Source of the DNA: Lysobacteraceae bacterium NML91-0213
GTDB taxonomy: Bacteria; Pseudomonadota; Gammaproteobacteria; Xanthomonadales; Xanthomonadaceae
Direction of reading: 5' to 3'
Assembly (NCBI GenBank): GCA_002798175.1
Contig: NWQL01000003.1
Span: 1-64,000 of the forward strand
DNA length: 64,000 nt
Shown here: in pieces, positions 26,325 to 35,999 of the stretch
Layout of the letters: the number at the start of each line of letters is the position of its first letter
Position numbering within the stretch: position 1 is the stretch's first letter
Program-made: the position numbers and the translations under genes
Notes under the pieces: generated by a model
What the model saw: only the letters and a program-made list of their open reading frames with translations
Databases searched by the model: none
What the model was told of the DNA's origin: nothing

Positions 26325-27722
26325 TTGACCACTTCTTCCGCATGCCACGTCGACGTCGCCATCCTGGGCGGCGGTGCCAGCGGTGCGCTGGTTGCCGCGC
26401 ACCTCCTCGATCGCGTGGACGGCGCGCCGTCGGTGGCACTGGTGGAGCCGCGCGCGGTGCTGGCGCGAGGCGCGGCGTATTCCACCGCGCGCGGCGAACA
26501 CCTGCTCAACGTGCGTGCAGGCGGGATGAGCGCGTTCAACGCCGATCCGACACATTTCGTGGCCTGGCTGCAGCGCCAGCGCGCGCATGCCGATGCCGGG
26601 GCGGCGGCGCTGGCATCGCGCTTCATGCCGCGTCGCGAATATGGCGCCTACCTGGAGGCACTGCTGGAATCCGCGCCCGGCGCTGCCCGCCTGCAGCGCG
26701 TCGCCGCGATGGCCGCCGGGATCACGCCCGTTGCCGCGGGCTACCGCATCCGCCTGGCCGATGGCGGCCACGTCGATGCGCGGATGGTGGTGCTGGCGAT
26801 CGGCAACCTGGCCGCGCCGCTGCCGCTGCCGCTGGCCGGTGCCGATGCGCTGGGCGTGGGCCAGGTCGTGGAGGCCTGGGACTACGAGGCGGTCGCGGCG
26901 ATCGATGGCGATGCCGATGTCTGCATCGTCGGTGCCGGCCTGAGCATGGTCGATGCATTGCTCACCCTGCATGCCGGCGATCACCGCGGGCGGATCACCG
27001 CACTGTCGCGCAATGGCCTGCTTCCGCTGGCGCATGCGGTGGCGGCGCCGGCGGCTGGCGACTGGACGGCACTGCTGCCGCTGGGCGTGCGGGGGCGGCT
27101 GCGGGCGCTGCGCGACTGGGCACGGCACGAGGCGGCGGCGGGTCGCCCCTGGCAGGGCGTGCTGGATGCATTGCGTCCGCACGTGCAGGCGCTGTGGACC
27201 GCCTGGCCGGAGGCCGAGCAGCGGCGCTTCCTGCGCCACGCGGTGCGGCAGTGGGATATCCATCGCCATCGCATCGCGCCCGAGGCGGCCGCGGTGGTCG
27301 CGTCGCTGGCCGCGGAAGGCCGTTTCGTGCTGCACGCCGGACGCGCCCGCGCGCTGGAGGTCGGTCCGCGCCCGCGGATCCTCTACCGGCGCCGCGAGGA
27401 TGGCAGCGACGCGGTGATCGATGCCGACGTCGTGGTCAACGCCACCGGCATGGAAAAGCGCATCACCCGCGCCCGCAGCCCGCTGCTGCAGGACCTGCTG
27501 GCGCAGGGCCTGGCACGGCCGGGGCCGCACGGGATCGGCATCGACACCGGCGTCGACGGCGCGCTGTTCGACCGTGATGGCCGCCCGCTGCCGGGCCTGT
27601 GGACGCTGGGCGCGTTGCGTGCCGGAAGCCTCTGGGAAAGCATCGCCATGCCGGAACTGCGCGGCCAGGCCCTGCAGGTGGCCGATGCCGTGCACGCACG
27701 GCTGGCGACGCCTTCGCGTTGA
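26325..27722 (+). CDS. FAD/NAD(P)-binding oxidoreductase (PF13454-type)
   Basis: A flavoprotein of 465 aa with the dinucleotide motif GGGASG at 15-20 (VAILGGGASGALVA), the family segment GAAYSTARGEHLLNVRAGGMSAF, a second nucleotide site VCIVGAGLSMVDALLTL, and a C-terminal ATG motif (VVVNATGMEKR). This is the FAD-NAD(P)-binding type often linked to hydroxyacyl or siderophore-related chemistry, but the substrate is unknown. I use the TTG at 26325, giving MTTSSACHVDVAIL; an ATG at 26232 would add 31 unconvincing residues. It is divergent from the SLC13-type gene, which may indicate common regulation. Confidence 0.82.
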   Translation: MTTSSACHVDVAILGGGASGALVAAHLLDRVDGAPSVALVEPRAVLARGAAYSTARGEHLLNVRAGGMSAFNADPTHFVAWLQRQRAHADAGAAALASRFMPRREYGAYLEALLESAPGAARLQRVAAMAAGITPVAAGYRIRLADGGHVDARMVVLAIGNLAAPLPLPLAGADALGVGQVVEAWDYEAVAAIDGDADVCIVGAGLSMVDALLTLHAGDHRGRITALSRNGLLPLAHAVAAPAAGDWTALLPLGVRGRLRALRDWARHEAAAGRPWQGVLDALRPHVQALWTAWPEAEQRRFLRHAVRQWDIHRHRIAPEAAAVVASLAAEGRFVLHAGRARALEVGPRPRILYRRREDGSDAVIDADVVVNATGMEKRITRARSPLLQDLLAQGLARPGPHGIGIDTGVDGALFDRDGRPLPGLWTLGALRAGSLWESIAMPELRGQALQVADAVHARLATPSR

Positions 27723-27723
27723 G

Positions 27724-28341
27724 TCACAGGCACAGCTTGCGCAGGCGCCGGAGCTCCTCGTCGAGCAGCTCGGAATTGCCGCCACTGCCGAGCACGCCGA
27801 TGTTGCGGCGTACCCGCGGGCAGGGGTCGGTGGTGTAGCCCGGCCCACCCAGCAGCTGGCCGATGGCGTTGGCGACGTCGGCCACGGTGACCGGGTCGCG
27901 CATCGCGAATGGCCCGTCCGCGGTGATTTCGCGGTGGCGCAATGGATCGGGCACGAATTCCGCCTGCAGCGGCTGCCGCTGCGCCCAGGCCCGGGCCTCG
28001 TGCATCAGCGCGTGGCCGCGTGCATGTCCCGGGCTGTCGGCGGCTTCGCCAGGCACCGGGTCCGGCCCCGGCACGCCGGTGGCGGGAACGATGCCGCTGC
28101 TGCGCACGCGCGCCGGCGCGCGCACCGGTGCCGGCGGGGCACCGGGCTCCCGGGTGGCCGCATCGACGGGCGTCGCGACAGGCTCGATCCAGGTCACCTG
28201 CAGCGCCTGCGCCGACCTGGCGTGCGGCGCGACCCGCTGCTCCATCAGCCAGCTGATCACCACCACGTGCAGCGCCGCGGCCAGCAGTGCCGCCGCGACC
28301 CCGGTGCCACGCATTCCCTGCGCCTGCCGCCTGCCGGCCAT
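27724..28341 (-). CDS. Membrane-anchored periplasmic protein of unknown function
   Basis: I do not recognise this 205-aa protein. One hydrophobic segment at about 14-31 (GVAAALLAAALHVVVISWL) is followed by a Pro/Ala/Arg linker as in TonB-like proteins, then a soluble part with PDPLRHREITADGPFAMRDP and a conserved-looking end RRNIGVLGSGGNSELLDEEL. The layout suggests an inner-membrane anchor with a periplasmic C-terminal domain. It converges with the FAD gene and is divergent from the WYL regulator, 100 nt away. It could be co-regulated with the latter. Confidence 0.5.
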   Translation of the reverse strand: MAGRRQAQGMRGTGVAAALLAAALHVVVISWLMEQRVAPHARSAQALQVTWIEPVATPVDAATREPGAPPAPVRAPARVRSSGIVPATGVPGPDPVPGEAADSPGHARGHALMHEARAWAQRQPLQAEFVPDPLRHREITADGPFAMRDPVTVADVANAIGQLLGGPGYTTDPCPRVRRNIGVLGSGGNSELLDEELRRLRKLCL

Positions 28342-28441
28342 GCCCGTTCCCTGTCCCCGCCCGTGTGCGCGGCGAGACTAGCCCGGGTGCGGTTAAACCT
28401 TCGTTGCACGGCGTGGACCGGGGCAACGCATAATCGCCCGC

Positions 28442-29410
28442 ATGGACCGATACGAACGCATCCTCGCCCTGCACCGCACGCTCAGGAACTCGCGCTACCC
28501 GGTCACGGTGGCGCGGCTGCAGGACGAGCTGGGCTGCTCGCGCGCCACCGTCTACCGTGACCTCGCCTTCCTGCGCGATGCGCTGATGGCGCCGATCATC
28601 GGCGACGGCGAGGCCGGCTTCCGTTACGACGCCGAGGAGGCCGACCGCTTCGAGCTGCCCGGCCTGTGGCTGAGTTCCGACGAACTGCACGCGCTGCTGG
28701 CCGCGCAGCAACTGCTGTCGCGCAGTGGCGGCGGCATGCTGTCCAACGCGCTGGCGCCGTTGCAGCAGCGCATCGAGAAGCTGCTCGACGAGCACTCGTC
28801 CGGGCGCCAGTGGCCGGTCGACCGCGTGCGGGTGATCCCGCACCGCTCGCGGCGGATGGACGAACAGGCGTTCCGCTTCGTGTGTTCGGCGGTGCTCGAG
28901 CGCAAGCAGCTGAGCTTCGAGTACCGCGCCCGTTCCACCGACGAGAAGACCCGGCGCACGGTGTCGCCGCAGCGCATCACCCACTACCGCGGCAACTGGT
29001 ATCTCGATGCCTGGGACCACGGCCGGGAGGCGCTGCGCAGCTTTTCGGTCGACCGCGTCAGCGGGGCCCGGGTGCTCGACGGCGCCGCCAGCGACATCGA
29101 CGAGGCCGAGCTCGACCGCCACCTGGCCGGCAGCTACGGCATCTTCTCCGGCGAGCCCAAGGGCTGGGCGCTGATCCGCTTCAACGCGCGGGCCGCGCGC
29201 TGGGTGGCCGACGAGCACTGGCACTCCCAGCAGCAGGGCCGCGCGCTGCCCGATGGCGGCTACGAACTGCGGGTGCCCTACAGCTCGCCGCGCGAGCTGC
29301 TGATGGACGTGCTGCATTACGGCGCCGACGCCGAGATCGTCGAGCCCGCCCCGCTGCGCGAGCAGGCGCGCTCGCTGCTGGCGCTGGCGCTGTCGAACTA
29401 CGGGAACTGA
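28442..29410 (+). CDS. YafY-type HTH/WYL-domain transcriptional regulator
   Basis: A 322-aa regulator with an N-terminal winged HTH_11 domain (RILALHRTLRNSRYPVTVARLQDELGCSRATVYRDLAFL) and a WYL domain beginning at about residue 140 (FVCSAVLERKQLSFEYRAR, SPQRITHYRGNWYLDAWDH, FSVDRVSGARVL) plus a WCX C-terminal extension. WYL domains bind small ligands or nucleic acids, and such proteins often regulate stress, DNA damage or defence genes. Target unknown; the divergent membrane protein at 27724 is the nearest candidate. Confidence 0.9.
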   Translation: MDRYERILALHRTLRNSRYPVTVARLQDELGCSRATVYRDLAFLRDALMAPIIGDGEAGFRYDAEEADRFELPGLWLSSDELHALLAAQQLLSRSGGGMLSNALAPLQQRIEKLLDEHSSGRQWPVDRVRVIPHRSRRMDEQAFRFVCSAVLERKQLSFEYRARSTDEKTRRTVSPQRITHYRGNWYLDAWDHGREALRSFSVDRVSGARVLDGAASDIDEAELDRHLAGSYGIFSGEPKGWALIRFNARAARWVADEHWHSQQQGRALPDGGYELRVPYSSPRELLMDVLHYGADAEIVEPAPLREQARSLLALALSNYGN

Positions 29411-29544
29411 CCCCGCGGTACGGCGCGCAGCGCCGGATGATGATCACGCGCAGGCGCCTGCGTGCACCACCGGCCGCTCGGCGTCGCAGCCGGTGCGATC
29501 ACCCCGGTGGAGGATGGCCATGCCATCTTCCTCCGGAGCCCGCC

Positions 29545-29859
29545 ATGCGCCCTGCAAGCCACCGTGATCCTGTCTCCTCGCCGCTGCTGTACGCCCTGCT
29601 GCTGGGCCTGATGTTCCTGGCCGCCGTGGCCATGCTCTCGCTGCCCGCCGCGCGTGGCGCCTCGCCGATCGGCCTGCTGCCGCTGTGGCTGCTGGTGCTG
29701 CCGGCGGCATCGCTGGCCGCGCTGGTGGTGCGTGACCGCCTGCATGCACCGTCGCCGGGCGTGGCGACCGGGGCAGCCCGCCGGCGCCCGGCGCAGCAGG
29801 CGCAGCGGCGTCGGGCCACCCGCGCCACCCGGCCGCGCCCGCAGGCACAGGCGGCCTGA
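29545..29859 (+). CDS. Small two-span membrane protein
   Basis: A 104-aa protein starting at the ATG at 29545 (CGGAG 6 nt upstream). Two hydrophobic segments (SSPLLYALLLGLMFLAAVAML; IGLLPLWLLVLPAASLAALVV) are followed by a basic, Arg/Gln-rich tail of about 35 residues. I do not recognise a family. It may be a lineage-specific small envelope protein; the ribosome site and hydrophobic pattern support that it is real. Confidence 0.5.
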   Translation: MRPASHRDPVSSPLLYALLLGLMFLAAVAMLSLPAARGASPIGLLPLWLLVLPAASLAALVVRDRLHAPSPGVATGAARRRPAQQAQRRRATRATRPRPQAQAA

Positions 29860-29948
29860 GCGGGCCCGCGCCACGGGACTTCCGGCACCCCGGCGGCCGC
29901 GAACGCTGTGATAGCGTGCCCGCTTTGACCGTTTCCGGGGTGCCGTAC

Positions 29949-32048
29949 ATGCCGACTCTCTCCCGACTCTGCCTGGCTGCCGGCCTGGCACTTGGGCTCG
30001 CCACGGGCGCACACGCACAGGAGGGCGCCGACGTGGCCGATCCGCACCAATGGCTCGAAGACGTCGAAGGCGAGCGCCAGCTGGCCTGGGTGCGCGAGCA
30101 GAACGCGAAGACCGAGGCCGAGCTCGCGGCGACGCCCGAGTTCAAGCGCCTGGAAGCCGACCTGCTGGCGATCTACGACTCCGACGACCGCATCCCGGCT
30201 GTCTACAAGCAAGGCGAGTACTACTACAACTTCTGGCGCGACCGGAACCACGAGCGCGGCATCTGGCGCCGCACCACGCTCGACGAGTACCGCAAGCCGC
30301 AGCCGCAGTGGGAAGTGCTGCTCGACCTCGACGCGCTCAACAGGGCCGAAGGCGAGAACTGGGTGTGGCATGGCGCCGACTGCCTGCGCCCGGACTACAG
30401 CCGCTGCCTGGTCGCGCTGTCGCGCGGCGGCGCCGATGCCGACGTCACCCGCGAGTTCGACCTGTCGACGAAGCAGTGGGTGGAAGGCGGGTTCTTCCGC
30501 CCCGAGGCCAAGGGCGGCCTGCAATGGATCGATCGCGACACCGTCTACGTCTACACCGATTTCGGCGATGGCTCGATGACCTCGTCGGGCTACCCGCGCA
30601 TCGTCAAGCAGTGGACGCGCGGCACGCCGATCGAGCAGGCCACCGTGGTGTATGAGGGTCGCGCCGACGACATGTACATCGCCGCGATGCGCGACCACAC
30701 GCCCGGTTTCGAGCGTGACTTCGTCAGCCGCACGATCGCCTTCTACAACGACGAGCTGTACCTGCGAAACGCCGACGGCACGCTGACGAAGATCGACGCG
30801 CCGAACTCCACCAACAAGCGCGTGCACCGCGAGTGGCTGACGCTGGAGCTGCGCGAGCCGCTGGAAGCCGGCGGCCGCAGCTATCCGGCAGGCTCGCTGC
30901 TGGCGGCGAAGTTCGACGACTACATGGCCGGTCGGCGCGAGTTCGAGGTGCTGTTCGAACCCACCGGCACCACTTCGCTTGCGGGTGCCACGTTCACCCG
31001 CAACCACGTCGTGCTCAACGTGCTCGACGACGTCAAGAACCGCCTGAGCGTGCTGACCGCCGGCCCCGATGGCTGGGCCCGCAGCGCGTTCGAGGGTGCG
31101 CCGGAGTTCGGCACGGTGGCCGTGTCGGCGGTCGACAGCGACGAGTCCGACGCGCTGTGGATGACCGTCACCGACTACCTCACCCCGAGCACGCTGGCGC
31201 TGGTGGAACCGGGCAAGGCGCCGGAGACGCTCAAGACCATGCCGGCGTTCTTCGACGCGTCCAGGCACGAAATCGAACAGCATTTCGCCACCTCGAAGGA
31301 CGGCACCCGCGTGCCGTACTTCCTGGTGCGGCCGAAGGACATGGCGCTCGACGGCAGCAATCCGACCCTGCTGTACGGCTACGGCGGCTTCGAGATCTCG
31401 CTGACCCCGGGTTATTCCGGCGGCGTCGGAAAGGGCTGGCTCGAGCAAGGGGGCGTGTACGCGGTCGCCAATATCCGTGGCGGCGGCGAATACGGCCCGC
31501 GCTGGCACCAGGCGGCGCTGAAGGCCAACCGCCACAAGGCCTACGAGGACTTCGCCGCGGTCGCGCAGGACATGATCGACCGCAAGGTCACCTCGCCGGC
31601 GCACCTCGGCATCCGCGGGGGCAGCAATGGCGGCCTGCTCACGGGCAACATGCTCACCCAGTACCCGGAGCTGTTCGGTGCAGTGGTGATCCAGGTGCCG
31701 CTGCTGGACATGCAGCGCTACCACAAGCTGCTGGCCGGCGCCTCGTGGATGGCCGAGTACGGCAATCCCGACGTGCCCGCGGAGTGGGAATTCATCCGCA
31801 CCTTCTCGCCCTACCACCTGTTCGATGCGTCGAAGGACTACCCGCCGACACTGATCCTCACCTCGACCCGCGACGACCGCGTCCATCCCGGCCACGCGCG
31901 CAAGATGCACGCGCTGATGTCGGAGGCCGGCAAGGACGTGCGCTACTACGAGAACATCGAGGGCGGCCACGGCGGCGCGGCCAACAACCGCCAGGCCGCG
32001 CACATGGACGCGCTGTACTACACCTTCCTCTGGCAGCACCTGAAGTAG
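29949..32048 (+). CDS. Prolyl oligopeptidase family serine peptidase, exported
   Basis: A periplasmic S9 peptidase of 699 aa cleaving peptides after proline or related residues. A signal peptide (MPTLSRLCLAAGLALGLATGAHAQ) is followed by the beta-propeller and then the alpha/beta hydrolase domain with NPTLLYGYGGFEIS, ANIRGGGEYG, the nucleophile elbow GGSNGG (Ser559), Asp in TSTRDDRVHPGHARK and His in EGGHGGAA. It contains all catalytic residues. The next gene is a second S9 enzyme in the same direction, with a strong GC hairpin between them. Confidence 0.92.
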   Translation: MPTLSRLCLAAGLALGLATGAHAQEGADVADPHQWLEDVEGERQLAWVREQNAKTEAELAATPEFKRLEADLLAIYDSDDRIPAVYKQGEYYYNFWRDRNHERGIWRRTTLDEYRKPQPQWEVLLDLDALNRAEGENWVWHGADCLRPDYSRCLVALSRGGADADVTREFDLSTKQWVEGGFFRPEAKGGLQWIDRDTVYVYTDFGDGSMTSSGYPRIVKQWTRGTPIEQATVVYEGRADDMYIAAMRDHTPGFERDFVSRTIAFYNDELYLRNADGTLTKIDAPNSTNKRVHREWLTLELREPLEAGGRSYPAGSLLAAKFDDYMAGRREFEVLFEPTGTTSLAGATFTRNHVVLNVLDDVKNRLSVLTAGPDGWARSAFEGAPEFGTVAVSAVDSDESDALWMTVTDYLTPSTLALVEPGKAPETLKTMPAFFDASRHEIEQHFATSKDGTRVPYFLVRPKDMALDGSNPTLLYGYGGFEISLTPGYSGGVGKGWLEQGGVYAVANIRGGGEYGPRWHQAALKANRHKAYEDFAAVAQDMIDRKVTSPAHLGIRGGSNGGLLTGNMLTQYPELFGAVVIQVPLLDMQRYHKLLAGASWMAEYGNPDVPAEWEFIRTFSPYHLFDASKDYPPTLILTSTRDDRVHPGHARKMHALMSEAGKDVRYYENIEGGHGGAANNRQAAHMDALYYTFLWQHLK

Positions 32049-32066
32049 GCGCTGCCACTTCCCACA

Positions 32067-32090
32067 GCGGCCGCCCTCCGGGGCGGCCGC
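32067..32090. terminator. GC-rich hairpin between the two S9 peptidase genes
   Basis: A perfect 10-bp stem (GCGGCCGCCC/GGGCGGCCGC) with a 4-nt loop starts 19 nt after the first peptidase stop and ends 28 nt before the second start. There is no T run, so it may act as a weak terminator or as an mRNA-stabilising structure. Confidence 0.55.
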
Positions 32091-32118
32091 GTTGCATCCC
32101 GCATCCGGATCCCCATCC

Positions 32119-34275
32119 ATGAAGCATCTCTCCCTGCTGGCCACCGCACTGCTCATGACCGCCAACCTCAACGCCGCCGACCTGCCCACGCCGCCCGATG
32201 CCCAGCGCCAGCCGCACGAGGTGCGTGCCCCGCACGGCGCGGTGCGCGCCGACGAGTACTACTGGCTGCGCGACGACAGGCGTGAGGCGAAGCCGGTCAT
32301 CGACTACCTGCAGGTCGAGAACGCCTACGCGGATGCGGTGATGGAACCGCTCAGGGCGGTGCAGGACCGTCTGTATGAGGAGATCGTCGGCCGCATCCGC
32401 CAGGACGACAGCTCGGTGCCCTATCGCGAGCGCGGGTTCTGGTACTACTCGCGCTTCGAGACCGGCAAGGACTACCCGGTGTACGCGCGCCGCCCGGATG
32501 CGCAGGGCCTCGATGCCGCGGGCCTGATGGCCGCCAACGATGCCGGGCGTTTCGACGGCGAGCAGGTGCTGCTCGACGTCAACGTGCTGGCCGAGGGCAA
32601 GGACTACTACAACGTCGGCGACTACGCGGTCAGCCAGGACAACCGCGTGCTCGCCTATGCCGAGGACACCAACGGCCGCCGCCAGTACACGGCGCGCTTC
32701 CGCGACCTGGAGACCGGCCAGGACTACCCGGAGACCATTACCGGGGTCTCGGCGAACCTGGTCTGGGCCGACGACAACCGCACCCTGTTCTATGTCGAGA
32801 ACGACCCGGAGACGCTGCTCACCGTGCGGGTGAAGAAGCACGTGCTGGGCACCCCGGTGGCCGACGACGTGGTGGTGTACGAGGAGGAGGACGACAGCTT
32901 CTACATGGGCATCGACCGCACCCGCGACGACCGCTACATCGTCATCGGCGTGGGCAGCACGGTGTCCGACGAGCTGCGCTATGCACCCGCCGCCAACCCG
33001 GAACGCTTCACCGTGCTCGCCCCGCGCGAGCGCGACCTCGAGTACAGCGCCGACCACCACGGCGGGCGCTGGGTGATCCGCACCAATGCCGACGGCGCGG
33101 CCAACTTCAAGCTGGTCACCGCGCCCAGCGACGCGACTTCGCGCACGCAGTGGTCCGACTGGGTGCCGCATCGCGATGAGGTCTTCATCGAGGGTTTCGA
33201 GCTGTTCGACGGCTTCACCGCGATCGGCGAGCGCTCCGACGCGCTCGAGCGCGTGCGCGTGCTCAAGGCCGACGGCAGCGAACAGCACGTCGCCGCGGAC
33301 GAGCCGGCGTACTCGATGGGCCTGGCGGTCAATGCCGAGCCCGACACGCAGTGGCTGCGCTACAGCTACACCTCGCTGACCACCCCGGCCACGACCTATG
33401 AGGTCAATGTGGCGACCGGGGAGCGGCGCCTGCTCAAGCAGCAGCCGGTGATCGGCTACGACCCGTCGCAGTACGTGACCGAGCGCGTGTGGAGCGAGGC
33501 GCGCGACGGCACGAAGATCCCGGTGTCGCTGGTCTACCGCAAGGGCTTCGAGAAGAACGGCGAGGCGGCGATGCTGCAGTACGCCTACGGCAGCTACGGC
33601 ATGTCGATGGACCCGGGCTTCAACCTGCCGGTGGTGAGCCTGCTCGACCGCGGCATGGTGTATGCGATCGCGCACATCCGCGGCGGCCAGGAGATGGGCC
33701 GCAAGTGGTACGACGACGGCAAGCTGTTCAACAAGGTCAATACCTTCACAGACTTCATCGACGTCACCCGCGACCTGGTCGCCCGCGGCTACGCGGCGAA
33801 GGATCGCGTGGCCGGTTATGGCGGCAGTGCCGGCGGCCTGCTGATGGGCGCGATCGCCAACATGGCGCCGCAGGATTACCGGGTGATCCTGTCGCAGGTG
33901 CCGTTCGTGGACGTGGTCACGACGATGCTCGACCCGACCATCCCGCTGACCACCAACGAATACGACGAGTGGGGCAATCCCGAGCGGAAGGAGTACTACG
34001 ACTACATGCTGTCGTACTCGCCCTACGACAACCTGACCGCGCAGGCCTACCCGGCGATGTTCATCGGCACCGGCCTGTGGGACTCGCAGGTGCAGTACTG
34101 GGAGCCGGCGAAGTACGTGGCGCGCCTGCGCGACCTCGACACCGGCAACGGCCCGATAGTGTTCCGCACCAACATGGACGCCGGACACGGCGGCAAGTCC
34201 GGGCGCTTCCGCCGCTATCGCGAGCTGTCGGAAATGTACGCCTTTCTGCTGGCCCAGCTGCAGGTCGAGGGCTGA
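32119..34275 (+). CDS. ptrB: Oligopeptidase B-like S9 peptidase, exported
   Basis: A trypsin-like S9A oligopeptidase of 718 aa that would cut short peptides after Arg or Lys. A signal peptide (MKHLSLLATALLMTANLNA) is present, unlike in cytoplasmic E. coli PtrB, so this member is likely periplasmic. Motifs: YYWLRDDRRE at the start of the propeller, MSMDPGFNLPVVSLLDRG, AHIRGGQEMGRKWYDDGK, nucleophile GGSAGG (Ser570), FIGTGLWDSQV and NMDAGHGGKSGR with the catalytic His. The acidic residues that specify basic P1 lie within the SPYDNL/YYDYM region but were not individually checked. Confidence 0.92.
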   Translation: MKHLSLLATALLMTANLNAADLPTPPDAQRQPHEVRAPHGAVRADEYYWLRDDRREAKPVIDYLQVENAYADAVMEPLRAVQDRLYEEIVGRIRQDDSSVPYRERGFWYYSRFETGKDYPVYARRPDAQGLDAAGLMAANDAGRFDGEQVLLDVNVLAEGKDYYNVGDYAVSQDNRVLAYAEDTNGRRQYTARFRDLETGQDYPETITGVSANLVWADDNRTLFYVENDPETLLTVRVKKHVLGTPVADDVVVYEEEDDSFYMGIDRTRDDRYIVIGVGSTVSDELRYAPAANPERFTVLAPRERDLEYSADHHGGRWVIRTNADGAANFKLVTAPSDATSRTQWSDWVPHRDEVFIEGFELFDGFTAIGERSDALERVRVLKADGSEQHVAADEPAYSMGLAVNAEPDTQWLRYSYTSLTTPATTYEVNVATGERRLLKQQPVIGYDPSQYVTERVWSEARDGTKIPVSLVYRKGFEKNGEAAMLQYAYGSYGMSMDPGFNLPVVSLLDRGMVYAIAHIRGGQEMGRKWYDDGKLFNKVNTFTDFIDVTRDLVARGYAAKDRVAGYGGSAGGLLMGAIANMAPQDYRVILSQVPFVDVVTTMLDPTIPLTTNEYDEWGNPERKEYYDYMLSYSPYDNLTAQAYPAMFIGTGLWDSQVQYWEPAKYVARLRDLDTGNGPIVFRTNMDAGHGGKSGRFRRYRELSEMYAFLLAQLQVEG

Positions 34276-34338
34276 CGGCGCGCTGCGCGCGGCCCGCCCA
34301 CGACATGGCCGTGCACGGGCACGGCCTATGATGCCGGC

Positions 34339-34746
34339 ATGCAAGCACGCAGCCGATTCCGCTGGGCCTGGTGGCTGCTGGCCTATGCCAGCCTCGGGCT
34401 CGGGGTGGTCGGGATCTTCGTGCCGGGGCTGCCGACCACGGTGTTCATCCTGATCGCGGCCTGGGCGGCGGCGCGCGGCTCCGAGCGCCTGCGCCGCCGG
34501 CTGCTGGCGCATCCGCGGTTCGGCCCGGCGATCGTGGATTGGGAACTGCATGGCGCGGTGGCCCGGCGCGGCAAGTGGATGGCCAGCGCGATGATGGCCG
34601 TCTGCGCGCTGGTGCTGCTGGTGGTGATGCCGCTGTTCGCCGCGCATCGCTGGTGGATGACCGCGCTGCCGGTCGCCTGCATGGCCTGCGTCGCGGCCTG
34701 GCTGTGGGCGCGACCGGAACCGCCGGCGCCACCGCCGCGGGCCTGA
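34339..34746 (+). CDS. DUF454 (YbaN family) inner-membrane protein
   Basis: A 135-aa membrane protein of the YbaN/DUF454 family. The hallmark first half is present: WWLLAYASLGLGVVGIFVPGLPTTVFILIAAWAAARGSERLRRRLLAHPRFGPAIVDWE. Three or four hydrophobic segments. The family has no established function. It precedes the lptM gene by 76 nt. Confidence 0.9.
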   Translation: MQARSRFRWAWWLLAYASLGLGVVGIFVPGLPTTVFILIAAWAAARGSERLRRRLLAHPRFGPAIVDWELHGAVARRGKWMASAMMAVCALVLLVVMPLFAAHRWWMTALPVACMACVAAWLWARPEPPAPPPRA

Positions 34747-34822
34747 GGATCTCCGCTGCGACCGGCACGCACGGGTGCCACCGCGCGTTCCTCGCGGTGC
34801 CGGCTGCCGCTACACTGCGGCC

Positions 34823-35146
34823 ATGAATCGAAGCCTCCTGCCGCCGTTCGCGGCCTGCCTTGTCGCGCTGTGCCTGGCGCTGTCCGCCTGCGGCAACAAG
34901 GGCGACCTGTTCCTGCCACCGCCGGAAGCGGCCGTGGTCGACGACACCGGCAGCGCGCCCACTGACCGCGCGCCCATCGACGACGCCGGCGATGTGCTGC
35001 CGGTCGATGGTGATGACGCAGTGCCGCCGGTCGAGGGCGATGGCGCCACGCCGCCGGTGGATGGCAGCGGTACGGTGCCGGTACCCACCGGCGTGGGCGA
35101 AGGCGCTACCGCACCGCCGACCGGGGACGGCGACGGCGCCGCGTGA
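34823..35146 (+). CDS. lptM: LptM (YifL-like) lipoprotein
   Basis: A small outer-membrane lipoprotein, 107 aa. The lipobox LSAC is followed by [10 protein letters not shown], the core of LptM, which in E. coli assists assembly and disulfide formation of the LptDE lipopolysaccharide translocon. The C-terminal 70 residues are a low-complexity Asp/Gly/Pro/Val tail of short near-repeats ([17 protein letters not shown]), longer than the E. coli protein. Position directly before dapF is conserved in gammaproteobacteria and supports the call. Confidence 0.85.
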   Translation: MNRSLLPPFAACLVALCLALSACGNKGDLFLPPPEAAVVDDTGSAPTDRAPIDDAGDVLPVDGDDAVPPVEGDGATPPVDGSGTVPVPTGVGEGATAPPTGDGDGAA

Positions 35147-35162
35147 TGCGCCGCCTGCTGCA

Positions 35163-35999
35163 ATGAACGCCCTGCGTTTCAGCAAGATGCACGGGGCCGG
35201 CAATGACTTCGTGGTGCTGGACCTGCGCGACGGCAGCGCACCGCCAGGCGCGACGCGGTGCCGCGCGCTGGCCGATCGCCACACCGGTGTCGGTTGCGAC
35301 CAGATCCTGACCATCGAGCCGCCGCGTACGGCGGACGCGGTCGCCGCCTATGGAATCTGGAACAGCGATGGCTCGCCGTCGCGACAGTGCGGCAATGGCG
35401 CGCGTTGCGTTGCCGCCTGGCTGCGTCGCGATGGTGCAGCCCCGTCGCCGCGTTTCCTGCTCGACAGCCCGGCCGGAACGCACGCGGTCGACGACCTTGG
35501 CGGCGGGCGGTTCCGCGTCGCGCTCGGCGTGCCGGTCTTCCACCCGGCCGGAGTGCCGCTGGCGGGCTTCGACACGGCGCAGGACCGCTACGTGCTCGAC
35601 GTCGACGGGGCAGCCGTGGAATTCGGCGCGGTGTCGATGGGCAACCCGCATGCTGTGCTCGAGGTGGACGATGTCGACATCGCCCCGGTGCGCACGCTGG
35701 GCCCACGGCTGCAGCGCCAGCGTGCGTTCCCGGACTCGGCCAATATCGGCTTCGCGCAGGTGATCGATGCCGGCCGCGTGCGCCTGCGCGTGTACGAGCG
35801 CGGCGCCGGTGAGACGCGTGCCTGCGGCAGCGGGGCCAGCGCGGCGGCCGCGGTGCTGATGCGTCGCGGCCGCGTGGATCGCGCCGTCGACGTCGCGCTT
35901 CCCGGCGGCACGCTGCGGATCGAATGGCCGCGCGACGATGCCGAACTGACCATGGCCGGACCGGCCGCATTCGTATTCGAAGGGGAGTGGATCGGATGA
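35163..35999 (+). CDS. dapF: Diaminopimelate epimerase
   Basis: Converts LL- to meso-diaminopimelate for lysine and peptidoglycan. Pyridoxal-independent with two catalytic cysteines, both present: Cys76 ([10 protein letters not shown]) and Cys221 (TRACGSGAS). Start [20 protein letters not shown] is typical, with the ATG at 35163. 278 aa. The stop overlaps the DUF484 start (ATGA). Confidence 0.97.
   Translation: MNALRFSKMHGAGNDFVVLDLRDGSAPPGATRCRALADRHTGVGCDQILTIEPPRTADAVAAYGIWNSDGSPSRQCGNGARCVAAWLRRDGAAPSPRFLLDSPAGTHAVDDLGGGRFRVALGVPVFHPAGVPLAGFDTAQDRYVLDVDGAAVEFGAVSMGNPHAVLEVDDVDIAPVRTLGPRLQRQRAFPDSANIGFAQVIDAGRVRLRVYERGAGETRACGSGASAAAAVLMRRGRVDRAVDVALPGGTLRIEWPRDDAELTMAGPAAFVFEGEWIG

Noticed and set aside
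23374-26328. 984-aa plus-strand frame over the SLC13 and membrane-protein genes
   Set aside because: His/Gln/Arg-rich shadow typical of antisense frames; the minus strand has clear transporter motifs.
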